From the NCBI GenBank assembly GCA_964020085.1, contig OZ026603.1:26819889-26883888 (forward strand): a stretch of DNA of 64,000 bases, given 5' to 3'. The notes under the pieces were generated by a model. The model did no database searches. It saw nothing but the letters and a program-made list of their open reading frames with translations, and had not been told where the DNA came from. The position numbers and the translations under genes were made by a program. The DNA is from Micromussa lordhowensis (Eukaryota; Cnidaria; Anthozoa; Scleractinia; Lobophylliidae). This document shows, piece after piece, positions 1 to 10,433 of the stretch (its first letter is position 1; every line of letters starts with the position of its first letter).

Positions 1-427
1 TTAATTTAAGCTAAGAGCAAGGACAAATTGCCTTTCAGTAAGTAATAAGTGTCACTTCTTTGACGAATTCTAAATATCGAGAAAGCCTACAAAAAATTTT
101 AAAATTATCAATCTCTGGGAACTATTAACATTTTTTGTGACATATTTGTTTTAACACTGTGTTAAAAAATGTTTGCTTTTTATGATTCATTCTTGCACGT
201 ATGGCAGATTCTCATACGTGTTCATAAAAACAAAGCATTGTAATATCCAATAAGAGATCATTATTTGTAGGTAGTAGGCTCGACTAATTACAGAGGAAGA
301 ACGACTGAAAGGCAAAGTAATCATCTAAGGTCACATACAGTTATCAGTGAAGATTTGGGACTTGGATCAATATCTATTTCATTATTAACACTACCTCTTG
401 ATTTTTGTTGCATTGTTTTATAAACAG

Positions 428-567
428 CGAAAAGAAACGTTACCCAGAATCCTCATCAGCGCCTGCTAGAGCATTTATTCGCAGGATACGACAGAGATGG
501 TCATCCGGGGGGAGGAAGGAGCGTGAAGGTCTGGGTAGGAGCCAAAGTTGTCAGAATTGTTAACATT
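428..567 (+). CDS. nAChR-1 exon 2 (N-terminal helix and first strands)
   Basis: The exon follows a pyrimidine-rich acceptor ending ACAG and ends at donor GTAAGT. It starts with two bases of a split codon and ends on a codon boundary. The product contains QRLLEHLFAGYDRD, the N-terminal helix signature of nAChR subunits. Confidence 0.9.
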
Positions 568-1741
568 GTAAGTATAGCCGGGAGTGAGTGAGTGACTTGT
601 CTTTGAAAAGCCCCCTTGGGGAAAGTCAATAAAGTATGTAGGTGTATGCATGTAGCCAACTTATTCTTTGAAAATGACCGTGTACCGGGTTCAGCGTTTG
701 CTAACCCTAACCAACAGAGTACAAACTAGCTAATTTGGAATAGGCGGGAATCTTTTTAGCGTACTTAATTTTGTTTACACTAATGAAGCCCGTAAACGTT
801 GATTTGCCCAGTCAGTCTTTAAACACTCTGGGGCAAATATTTTTTCTTTATCTTTAATTCATTTGTTTTTCTTCTTTACTGCATAGGATGAAAAGAACAA
901 TGCATTGCAAGCTCAATGGTGGATGAAGCAGGTTAGTCATGCGCCAACCCAACAATTAAAAGAAACCTTCTCCTTACCACTGACATTTGGGTGCACTTGA
1001 GTCATATGTTAAGGCCTTTCAATACAAAGTAATTAATTCTATTCTTTACACTAACAGCAAACTCGAATTAACGATGCGTGCACTTTTTGTAATGATGAAC
1101 CTGAGAATTTGTATCACTTTTTCTATGAATGCCCTCACTCAAAAACGTTCTGGACTGATTTCGAATCTTACTGGTACTATCTTTCGTGTCAGCCAATCCA
1201 TCTTTCCGCAGAAAACGTTTTATTTGGAATTTTATCAAAACAATGCCCTTTATCTAATTTATTGAATTATTTCATAGTAACTGGGAAATTATTTTTGTGG
1301 GACTGCAGAAGAAGCCAAACACTTCCCAAAATCCAAGGACTGCAATCAAAACTTAGGATAAAATATAAAACGGAAAAAATATCAACAATAAAACCTTCTT
1401 TGAAAAGAAATGGGTGCTCACTCCAATTTAATTATTTATGCCCTTCTGGTTTTATTACTTCTTTTTATTTTTTTTTTTAATAGGAAGGTATCTTTTTTTT
1501 GTTGTTATTGTTGTTCATCGTAAGTAGCATATGTAATCGTATAATATTGCCAGTAGTGTATAAATTGGTGTCGTAAGTTTAATATGTAATTAAATTGTCT
1601 TTATTTTGTTGCTCATTGTTACAATATGGATGTAAGTATCGTATAATTTTTGTAAATAGTGTATAAATTGGATTGTAAGCTGTATAGGTAATCAAACTGA
1701 TTTGTAATGTAGGTAATGTAAATTGTATTATGGTAAGTTTA

Positions 1742-1782
<41 letters not shown>

Positions 1783-4700
1783 GGTCAGTCATGCGCACTA
1801 CTCTCCTAGGTTGCAGTAAGGTACTCAGCTCTGTCTTAAACAACACCTCAAGTATTTCAGTACAAATCAAAATCCTCAGTTCTGCTGTATTTGAACTTTA
1901 CAGCTGTTTAAACTTTTGTTTAAACTTGTGCTCTATAAAGCCCTCTGGATTGGAAAGGTGGCCAAATTTGTTTCAAAGTGGAAGAAAACTAGAAGTACTG
2001 TTTCGAAACCAAGACAGTTTTTACATGGAAATGCCTTCGTTACGTTACCAAGTCAAGGTTTGCGCGTTTTGAAAAGTTGGCCTAAATGTTGTCGTCGTTT
2101 GTAATCCGTGTGAATCTTCTCCATCCTTAACCATCCTTGTTCCTTTATGGTTTATTATTATCTCTTTGGTGTTTTTCTATCTTAGTAAACCACAATTTTC
2201 AGGTTTCCTTCAATATAAAAGTAGTTTTGTATGTAGCCAAAATAACTCAAAATGACTCGACTGAGCTCCTTTAACCCATATGTGAAATGTGGATAAAGCA
2301 AGTGCAACTGTGCTTGCACCAACTGATTTCCGCTAATAATCTTGTTTAGGACTGGAACAATCCAGATCTTACATGGAATCCAAAGGACTATGACGGATTA
2401 AAAACTGTTTACGTTGAACCATCTAAAGTTTGGGTCCCGGATGTTCTGTTGTATAACAAGTAAGTGATGTTTCAACAATGCAAAACGGTCCCTATTTTAC
2501 TTTATTCAATTTTTTATGGGAGGGGGGGTGTTTTTTTTTCTTTTTGCTTCCCTTTTTTAATGATACTTGTATTTTCTCACACTTCTACATCCTATGCCGG
2601 TAACTTAACGAAAACACACTGAAATCCGCTAAATTCCACATAACCTTGTAAACGATAACATATTCACAGTACAAGAGTCAGACCATAAATACAATTGCTT
2701 TGTTTTTTGGACCATCAATGGAAGGCCTCGAGCATCTTCAATTTCGTATTTCGTAAATTCTTCTCCAGTCTAAACGATCCTTGATTCTTTTTTGTTTACC
2801 GTAAACTGCCCCTTATAAGTCCTGGGCGTTATACAACTTCGCAAAGTGTTTTGGATGGGCTCAGAAACGGAGGGGCTTATACTAGTATCCGGGGGACTTA
2901 TAATTAGCTCTTATTAACCGAGCTGGAGGTCTGTATGGGAGAATCTTGACCGAGGTCGTGAGTACAGATTGAACGCAGTAATACCTTCAAAGGTACGGAA
3001 AAAGCTTCCGTTGTTGACCTTTTGAAGCTGAACACCCAAGGAGGTACCAAAAGGTAAGACGAGCACCCCGTTCGTTTTATATGGTAGTCCCCCCGGGATT
3101 CTGAGTTGGATGGCACAGCTTTAATTTGGTAGCTAGCTATGCTATAATTCTCTCTTTGTTACTATTATTTTGAAATCCTTAATAATTTTTAGTGTGCTTT
3201 CCAGTGCGGACAAAGACATGGACGCTGCTGGAGCGTTGGAGAAGTACAAAACCAAAATCTCACTGTCCTACGATGGCAATAACTCATGGATGGCGCCTGC
3301 CATGTTCCAGAGCATCTGTAGAATCGACATCAAGTATTTCCCTTTTGATGAGCAGCATTGCTACATGAAGTTTGCCTCCTGGGCGTATGATGTCAGTATG
3401 CTTGACGTGTATGTGAACTATCAAGAGACTGGAATATTAAAGGGGATTTACCAGCCGTCCAACGAATGGGATTTGATTAGTGTTGTTCCAGTAAGAAACG
3501 AGGTATGTCTGACTCCCTGCGGCTTATGACGACATTATAAACTTGATGTATCGTCCCGAGCGAAACAGTTAGTTTTGTTTTCCTGAGAGTCCTGAGTCAT
3601 CAGGACTCGAGGGTAAACAAAACTAACTGGTTTCCCTAGGGACCATACATTAAGGCGGGGGTAAACGTGAAGGCTGTTTTGAGGTCGCTTAACAAGGCCT
3701 TTCTGCCAATATCTCGGACACGTTTCAAGCGACACTAAATCTCTCTGCGTATCTCATTAACCACTGTTTGCCGGTTTTGTGTAAATTTTTGGGTGATTTT
3801 TGGGCATTTTGGGAAAGAGATATTTTTTCTCAAAGGATAGGTTAAATTGAGGAAAATATGAAATGTTGAAGATTTGATGGATTTGGAAAATTGAAATTTG
3901 AAGTGAAGAATTAGTAGACGGATACCAAACAGTCCCCTAGCAACCTGGGGATCTCTTTTGCGGGGGTCAACTGTCTGGTAGTGCTTCCAACCCATCTTAA
4001 TCCTAACAATTTCCTTTTTTATATCACTTCAAATTTCACGCCTATTCATGTTTACCCCCGCCTTAAGTGCTTTGTTATATATTTAGACTTTCCCTTAAAC
4101 AATCATATAGCAAAAAAAAACAAACAAACACGGCACGCGGGGAACAACTACGTAATTGTATCCAGGTTGGGATACATTTGAATTTGATCAGGAGCACGTC
4201 ACCAAGAATCAACCAATCACAGTGCTCGTTTTCTTGAGTGAAAGTCTAGGTATATAACAAGGATATTTATCAGGCAAGGTGTCACTCTTGCATTATTTTT
4301 AGAGTTCAAGGAATATATCTACTCTTGGTGAAAAAAAGACTAAATGCAAACTTTTTAAAGGGATCCAGGGAAGATGTTCCTCTTCCCAATGCCTCATTTC
4401 TCTGGGAGGTTACTGTTAAGTTATAACCCTGTCATGGATCATTTATCGAAATAAGAACTTGCCTTGTTTTTTCCGAGATTTCGATTCTCCCGTTTCTGGC
4501 TTGACTAAGTTCATTTGCCAGCCAGGAAAAATGCTACTCAATCCATCACTTTAAAGACACTCACCAACCAAATTTTGACCATACAATATAGTTTATGAAG
4601 ATGGGAAAATTACTAAGGTCAGTCAGTGAGACAACCCGCGCCCAACGAATTGAGCTTAAAGCAGATCTGGTGGGACTCGTACCTTTGACACGCAATCTAC

Positions 4701-6067
4701 AAAATGTGAACATTGTAAACTCATTCTCCATCTGAATAATGACACAGAGTGTAAACAAACCATTCGACAATGGCAAACGAAAGGTGAAAACGAAAGTTTT
4801 TTTGGAGATATTGATTGCGCACTCCTGACCAGCGCCTTTGAATTGAACAATCTTAAACTGTTTTAACTTGTCAGATAAGTTTAAAACAATCAATATTGAT
4901 TTAAATACTTTATCGGATGCAAAATATTTTAACGTAACCCTTTTAGGTAAAGTACACTTGCTGTCCAAATCCGTACTCTGAAGTGTTGCTGACCCTAAAT
5001 CTGGAACGCCACTCAAGATACTACGTCATCAACCTGGTGTTTCCGTGTGCGCTTATCGCCTGCATGGTGTTTTTTACATTTGTTCTGCCGCCGGAGTGCG
5101 GCGAGAGAGTTTCCCTGTGTATCACCGTTCTTATGGCTATGACAATCTTCCAGGAGTTGACGTCAGAGAAACTGCCACCTAGTTCTGACACCTTCTTTCT
5201 GATTGGTGAGCTGTGCATTAAGGGTACTTTAATAATATCATGGGAGACAAATTACAACTAAGGTTTGGCGCGAAATTTAAGCTTTAATCTAAAATCTCAC
5301 AAGTGAAATACCAAAATTGCCGTGGCAAAAATCGACGATTGTAGGAGTAATTTGCAATCCATGTTATTAAAAGGTAATCAAATCGTATACTCGTATATCA
5401 AATGGCGACGAGTGAAATCGGGAACTGACTTCACTTAAGGACGTTCGCGCCCAAAAACTTCCCACACACAGATTTTTTTAAAACTTTGACTGACGGTAGA
5501 AAATGATAAGATTAGATAAAAAACGTAAAAAAAATCGGGGGTCACCGAACTCGTTTTCAAGATAAAGCGTAGCTCAGACCATAGCATTTCTACGATTCTC
5601 AGTCATTCGAGGCGATTCTGGCCGGATTCATTACTATCGGCATATATTTAAGTTGAAGAATCATCTCTAAGCTATGAGTGTTTAACACGGCTTATATAGG
5701 CCTAATTGATAGATCTTTGCTACATATGTCATTAAATCTGCTAGAATTAGCCTTAAAAAAAGACAACTTCTAAGTCACGCACAGCTGTCTCCATGTACCA
5801 ATTCGACCCTTTTTAATAGTATATGACAAATAATTACAACTTCCCACACACAGATTTTTTTGTTTTTTTAGTATAATGTAGAGAGTTAAAAAAGGAAGTG
5901 ATCTGCCGAAAAAAAAGTGGGGGTCACCGAGCTTCCAACAAAAATATTCGCACACCAAGTTAACGCAAAGGTCATCAGCTCTATATTTTGTTAAGTTTTC
6001 GACTCGGTGCGCGCGCTTGAAAATGACGTGGCACGCGCGTGACCAATGAATAGCGTGCGCACTAGAT

Positions 6068-6100
<33 letters not shown>

Positions 6101-7248
6101 GTTTTGTCAATTCTAACAATTTTTCTGCCTGAAAATTATTAGAATTTTGACAAAACGCGCATCAATTCCCGATTTCACTCGTCTTCATTTGATAACCCAT
6201 ACTAATCTTATACGTCTACTTTCCATAAAATAGCTATAGTAAGAGGCGCTAAGTACCTCGCAGAAAATGCATTTTGAAAATGAAAAGTTCAACTTTTAAG
6301 TTTGTAAACTGTAAACCGTCTTAATCACTAACACGGCGTTTCGTCGCAGCCGTCAAAACCATTCATGTGTGTTTCCCACACAGTTTCATTTTCATGCAAA
6401 TCAAACTCATTTTCATATGAAAGCATTTGCACCCGGTGCCTGGGTCAGGACTCGTTTTGAAACAGAGGCACAAGGTACTACAAGCAAGAGAACTAGAAAG
6501 TTTTACTTTTAAAGGAAATATTGATGACTCCGGAATACAATTTTGCAGCTGACTTTAAGTGTCGCTCTGTCGCGCTAACGTTCGCTGAACTCTATTTTTA
6601 GGCACTTACTACACCGTGGCAATCTTCGAAATTGGTTTAGCGATTGCAGCAACTTGTATCGTCTTGAATTTCTACTATAGCAAAACAAAGATGCCGGGCT
6701 GGATCAAAACCGTTCTCCTCAAAACATTGGCGCCAATTGTCAGAGTAAAGATCAGAAGGAGGCGCCTTTCCATAAGAGAGGGTCAGCGGTCAACGGAGAA
6801 TGGACATGCGCAAGATGTTATTCACAACCCGACGTTTGAGCCCTTTAATCACGCTGATTTAGGACTGGGTCGAGATTGGGTGGGAGAAGTTTTCGAACAA
6901 AATCAAAACGTGTCGATAACGTCCGTTAACTTGAGAAAAGACAGCATAAGTGCCGACGACGATGAAGAGTCAAGTCGGAATATTAACAACGCTGGAAAGA
7001 ATTGTAATGGCGTAGCTTTAAGAAATATGTCAATAAAGCGAAAAGAGAACACTTATAAGAAGGAAAACACGTCTGAGATTACCGAGCCATCTTGGCAACA
7101 AGTGATTGAATGGCAAGATGAATGGAGAGCGGCTTCTCAAGTCTTGGACAGAGTCATTATTATCACTTCAGTGTTTGTTGGATGTGTCTCCGCAGCTGTT
7201 ATCTTCTTACAAGCTCCAAGAGTGAGGGAAATGTTTTCCATTTCGTAG
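428..7248 (+). CDS. Nicotinic acetylcholine receptor alpha-type subunit (nAChR-1), 5' partial
   Basis: This is a pentameric ligand-gated cation channel subunit of the plasma membrane. I join exons 428-567, 887-931, 2350-2459, 3205-3502, 4947-5205 and 6602-7248; all junctions are GT-AG and phases match, giving 498 visible residues and a stop. The extracellular domain has loop A (WVPD), the 15-residue Cys-loop (CRIDIKYFPFDEQHC), loop B (ASWAYD) and vicinal cysteines YTCC followed by a tyrosine four residues later, as in alpha7-like subunits. M1, M2 and M3 follow in order, then a long cytoplasmic loop with a basic RRRRLS stretch, then M4 near the C terminus. Glutamate at the inner end of M2 predicts cation selectivity. 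The signal-peptide exon must lie left of the window, because exon 428 opens with the last two bases of a split codon. An nAChR paralogue lies downstream on the same strand. Confidence 0.93.
887..931 (+). CDS. nAChR-1 exon 3 (45 nt)
   Basis: This 15-codon exon encodes DEKNNALQAQWWMKQ, the conserved DEKN strand of the ligand-binding domain. It is the classic 45-nt nAChR exon, phase 0 at both ends. Its donor (GTTAGT) lies inside a target-site duplication made by a LINE insertion. Confidence 0.93.
931..1796 (+). mobile_element. 5'-truncated L1-like LINE insertion with 14-bp target-site duplication
   Basis: The body runs from about 945 to 1782 in intron 3 of nAChR-1. It encodes the C-terminal end of a LINE ORF2: a stretch reading FQYKVINSILYTN, then after one frameshift the zinc-binding segment ACTFCNDEPENLYHFFYEC. 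It ends in an (AAT)n tail at 1742-1780. The flanks 931-944 and 1783-1796 match at 13 of 14 bases (GGTTAGTCATGCGC against GGTCAGTCATGCGC), a target-site duplication. The copy is dead: truncated, frameshifted and without a reverse transcriptase core. Confidence 0.8.
2060..2276 (+). repeat. Dispersed ~200-bp repeat, copy A
   Basis: A non-coding segment in intron 3 of nAChR-1. It shares near-identical blocks with 33455-34230 and 54590-54802, including TTTGTAATCCGTGT, ATCCTTGTTCCTTTATGG, TTTCTATCTTAGTAA and a 3' end reading like CTCCTTTAA. It has no terminal inverted repeats that I can see and no open frame. The class is unknown. Confidence 0.75.
2350..2459 (+). CDS. nAChR-1 exon 4 (110 nt, loop A)
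   Basis: This is the canonical 110-nt nAChR exon. It encodes DWNNPDLTWNPKDYDG and then KVWVPDVLLYN, with the loop-A WVPD motif. It starts in phase 0, ends after two bases of an Asn codon, and is followed by donor GTAAGT. Confidence 0.93.
2755..3130. other. Intron sequence without coding signal
   Basis: The stretch has CCCCTTATAAGT-like and GGGGGACTTATAAT-like segments suggesting a decayed repeat, but no clear ends or target duplication. I see no gene. Confidence 0.3.
3205..3502 (+). CDS. nAChR-1 exon 5 (Cys-loop, loop B)
   Basis: The exon carries the Cys-loop, with 13 residues between the cysteines, and the loop-B motif ASWAYD. I chose the acceptor at 3203-3204 because it gives YNNADKD, matching YNNADDR in the paralogue. 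An upstream in-frame AG at 3191-3192 would add four residues (VLSS). The donor is GTATGT in phase 0. Confidence 0.9.
3568..3630. repeat. ~60-bp hairpin in an intron
   Basis: Arms AGTTAGTTTTGTTT and AAACAAAACTAACT enclose a second complementary pair, CCTGAGAGTCCTGA and TCAGGACTCGAGGG. This makes a near-complete palindrome next to a TTAA element. Confidence 0.6.
3650..4066. mobile_element. piggyBac-like non-autonomous element (TTAA target)
   Basis: The ends are GGCGGGGGTAAACGTGAA and its near-complement TTCATGTTTACCCCCGCC, each abutted by TTAA (3650-3653 and 4063-4066). The interior, about 409 bp, has no transposase frame. TTAA target duplication plus terminal inverted repeats is the piggyBac pattern. 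A more decayed relative sits at 39065-39382. Confidence 0.72.
4947..5205 (+). CDS. nAChR-1 exon 6 (loop C, M1, M2)
   Basis: This 259-nt exon encodes VKYTCCPNPYSEV (loop C with vicinal cysteines), M1 and M2. M2 reads ERVSLCITVLMAMTIFQE, so the 9' position is Met instead of the usual Leu and 16' is Glu. The acceptor is TTTTAG; the exon ends one base into a Gly codon before GTGAGC. Confidence 0.94.
5372..6215. mobile_element. Nested palindromic elements: TTAA MITE inside an older inverted repeat
   Basis: The inner element has ends GGACGTTCGCGCCCA and TGGGCGCGAACGTCC, each flanked by TTAA (5436-5439 and 6097-6100). It holds two copies of CTTCCCACACACAGATTTTT and two of a GGGGGTCACCGA block, so it is internally duplicated. 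The outer arms, about 5372-5428 and 6158-6215, are mutually complementary around ACGAGTGAAATCGGGAA. The whole structure lies in an nAChR-1 intron and codes for nothing visible. Confidence 0.7.
6602..7248 (+). CDS. nAChR-1 exon 7 (M3, cytoplasmic loop, M4, stop)
   Basis: The last coding exon begins after acceptor TTTTTAG by completing a Gly codon. M3 (YYTVAIFEIGLAIAATC) is followed by the intracellular loop with RRRRLSIRE, a possible basophilic kinase site. M4 ends close to the TAG stop at 7246-7248. Confidence 0.93.
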
Positions 7249-9035
7249 AGAAAAAGAGCCTTAACATGTAGTGGTTGGAAGAGGGTTGAGCAAGACGTTT
7301 TTTGCTTCAATATCTACAAAATGAAGATGTCAGTCATAGGTGGCCCACAACACCGTATTTTGTCAAGGAGGACAGAGAAAGGAAAATATGGTTCTACCAG
7401 AAGAACCTTATGTCGTACTGCGATTTACAACCTGAGAAAAGTTGTACAAAGTATACAAGGCAGAGCTTAGACCTTACAGGCCCGATTACCAGCAGAAACA
7501 TGATAACTTCTGATAACACTGAATCCATTGCATGGCAAAGGAAGGAGTCAACCGATTTCCTTAAAGGGAATCTTGGCTAAAAAACAATTTTGTTCAAAAC
7601 CACAAGTGTTTGGTGTTTGTATTACATTGTTTCAGCCATTTGAAGTCGATAATTCTTTGCCTGTTTTGTATGCTGGGCGTCTCCTTTTATTTCAGCTATT
7701 TTAGGATTTAAAGTTTCCCTAGCGCCGCCATGTATATTTTTTGCAAAGCTTGATGGAAAATTATGACGTCATTGCGTGGTTGCACGTTTTTAAACTACAG
7801 CTTGTGTGAATCTAGAGATATAAAAGTGCTTCTAGTCGCTTATAATTCTTATTCCAGATGAAAATGTACAGTTCCAGCAAGAAATCTTCTTTTAGATTCC
7901 ATATTGAAATCTCTGACCGCACAATGACGTCATAACTTAAACAAGCTGACGCCCAGCGGTTTAAAATGAAAACACTTTGTATTCGAACCACTTACAGAGA
8001 TATCACCTTAAAATCCCAGGATCCGTTAAAAAGAAACATAAGATATACTTTAGAAGTGCTTTTCAGCCAAGATTCCCTTTTACGCATGAGATGAATGCAT
8101 TTTGTCAGAATATTTTAGAATACTGTGCCGGATTGAAAGGCAGTGAAACAATTTTTCCATATTTCAAATTTCCTTCAGTTTGCAGCGTTTTCTAAGCGAA
8201 ATAAAAACAAGACATTTTTCGGTTTAGTATGTCTATTGCTCAGCTAAAGCCGTACTTGTATTTTTAACAGTTACTTTCTATTAGATGATACTATCGCTTC
8301 CAGGTCAAACCTAACTTTTTCATTGATCTATCATACAAAAATGATTTTAATTTAATTTCAGAAACTTCATGTAAACGCGACGTTGATACCATTTTCGCAC
8401 ATTAACCAGCATCGAGCGCGCATGGGCACCGTTAACTAATAAAATGAACAACAGTGCAGTGCTAGTGGCGTGGATTTACCCATTATTGTTCCTTTGATAA
8501 GTCCGCTCCTTTAGGTTCTTCGTTTAGCTTTAGGACAGCTTCAAATGCCTCTTACTGGGTTAGTTTTATGGAAAGGATAGAAGCATTTGGAACTATCAAT
8601 GAAAAAACCTACTTTTACAAAAATATCACAAGCAATATAGATTGCATCGTCTTCAAAGTTTGGAGTTAAAATCCCTGGATCAATTTGGAGTTAAAGTCCC
8701 TGTACCACGGCGATTTTTCAAAATCAAAGTATTTTCCAGCACGCATTAATTCAATTTATCTCTGAAACGAAGTCGGTGATCTCATTTTCATTTCATTTCT
8801 CGCAGACGTAACTCATTATCTGACTGCAGAATAATTTGAGCAAAATCGATGTCTCTAATCTATTTGTTATACGGGAAAAGTAGTCTTTACATAAATCCGA
8901 GCTTTTTGATTAGCTCTTTCCACGGAAACGGTCAAGCCGTGTTTATTTTTTTTTTTTCACAAACCGGGAAATTAAAAAAACAACCGTGGCCCATATCACA
9001 AGCAAATACTTAATAAACTAACTTACTTACTAATA
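7249..9035. other. 3' flank of nAChR-1
   Basis: This probably includes the 3' UTR. The first AATAAA I noted is at 8200-8205, about 950 bases past the stop. A pair of complementary segments (TTATGACGTCATTGCG near 7762 and CGCACAATGACGTCATAA near 7919) hints at an old palindromic element. No open frame looks genuine. Confidence 0.35.
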
Positions 9036-9044
9036 AAGGGGGCA

Positions 9045-9081
<37 letters not shown>

Positions 9082-9400
9082 TATTACAAGATAATTTGGT
9101 CTTATCAGCTGGGTTGATAATGTGAATTGGCCACCGTAAAGAGATTCGGAAGCTGACGTTTCGAGCGTTAGCCCTTCGTCGGAGCGAATCCAGAATCGGA
9201 TTCGCTGTGAATTGGCCACCGTAAAGAGATTCGGAAGCTGACGTTTCGAGCGTTAGCCCTTCGTCGGAGCGAATCCACAATCGGATTCGCTTTGACGAAG
9301 GGCTAACGCTCGAAACGTCAGCTTCCGAATCGCCTTACGGTGGCCAATTCACATTATCAACCCAGTTGATAAAACAAAATTATCTCCTAACTTGCTTACT
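9036..9400. repeat. Palindrome containing a tandem 85-bp duplication
   Basis: Units 9121-9205 and 9206-9290 are near-identical tandem copies beginning TGTGAATTGGCCACCG. They are followed at 9291-9375 by an inverted copy with GACGAAGGGCTAACGCTCG. The outer arms continue through a TTATCAGCTGGGTTGATAA-like segment. A related half-copy in the other orientation lies at 41918-42050. It is a transposon-derived repeat of unknown class. Confidence 0.75.
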
Positions 9401-9435
9401 AACTTACTAAGAAACTAAGAAACTAAAGAAACTAA

Positions 9436-10060
9436 GAAACATGATGGCCGCGGTCGATATTTGCACGGACCTCGCTGCGCTCTGTCCGTATTACCCCGAC
9501 CTCGGACCAATATTCCTCAGTACAGCCCTCGCGTTCAGTTAGTAAGGGGTTAGTATTCGCGCGACCCTCCTTAAATAGAAACACAGCTTTAAGCGCGCGC
9601 TTTCTTACAGGGTGTTTCTAAAAATCGATGAAAACACGGAAACTGTTTTCTATTTATTATATAAATAGGTGTACTAAGCTCATGAATCAGCATTAAGAGC
9701 TCAGTTTAATTTATTTTAACAAATCTGCCTTAGCTCCCAGGGTCTTTTCTCGTCCTGGAGTGATAGACAACTCTGGTAACGACTTTGTCGCCAGCTTCTA
9801 ACGCTTTTCAACTCATGGCGTAAAAATCGTTCAAAATATTTAACGCCAAGAACATTTCGGAAATATATCTTTCGTGCCAAGAAATTTCGCTCCGATGATG
9901 CAATCGTATCATAATCTTATTTAAAGGTCCTTTAAATAAATATATTAATGGCCGGATGAATTGTGTTTATCGTGTCGTCGGGTGTTGTAAAAAAAATGAG
10001 AAAGATAAGGACAACATCTTTGTAAACACGGATTTATATAACGCTATCGAGTAGCCACTT
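9436..10060. other. Repeat-like intergenic sequence
   Basis: The stretch includes a GC-richer block near 9445-9560 (GACCTCGCTGCGCTCTGTCC) that looks like part of a repeat. I can define neither its ends nor any gene. Confidence 0.25.
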
Positions 10061-10061
10061 A

Positions 10062-10433
10062 GGCCCAGACCACATTTCGCCGGAGCAATTTGAAAATGGA
10101 GGATTCAATCTGAAAATGCTCAAATGTTTTCCTTTCACACCACGCCGGAGGAATAATTTAAAATGGTAACAATCACCGGTCATTTTGGATTTGTGTTTGA
10201 GGAAAACTCGAGCAAAGAAATTACATGACTCTGATCGCGACGCCATCGTTTTCGAAAAGTTCCGATTTCAAAATGCTTTCCGTCCACACGAAAACAAAAA
10301 GCCGTCGTTTTCAAATTCTTCCAGTTTGAAGAGCGCTTTCGAAAAGCTCCGTTTTCGTGACGGGTTTGTGTGGACGGTAGGCCGAACTGTGGATATAAAG
10401 CTGCGTTTTCAAATTTCTCCGGCGCAGTGTAGG
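10062..10433. mobile_element. MITE family 1, copy 1
   Basis: A non-coding element that shares long blocks with 26985-27353 and 59690-59987, including GTGTGGACGGTAGGCC and GTTTGAAGAGCG. Its end-region motifs CGCCGGAG and CTCCGGCG are complementary. The short open frames across it arise from the repeat itself. Confidence 0.7.

Noticed and set aside
1109..1480. 123-residue open frame as an independent gene
   Set aside because: It is the C-terminal zinc-binding part of a dead LINE, followed by an (AAT)n tail and flanked by target duplications.
4561..5016. 151-residue minus-strand open frame
   Set aside because: It overlaps the splice acceptor and loop-C codons of nAChR-1 exon 6 in antisense, has no domain, and its 5' half is intron sequence.
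9121..9290. CRISPR-like array
   Set aside because: Only two directly adjacent units with no spacers, followed by an inverted copy; a transposon palindrome in a eukaryotic genome.
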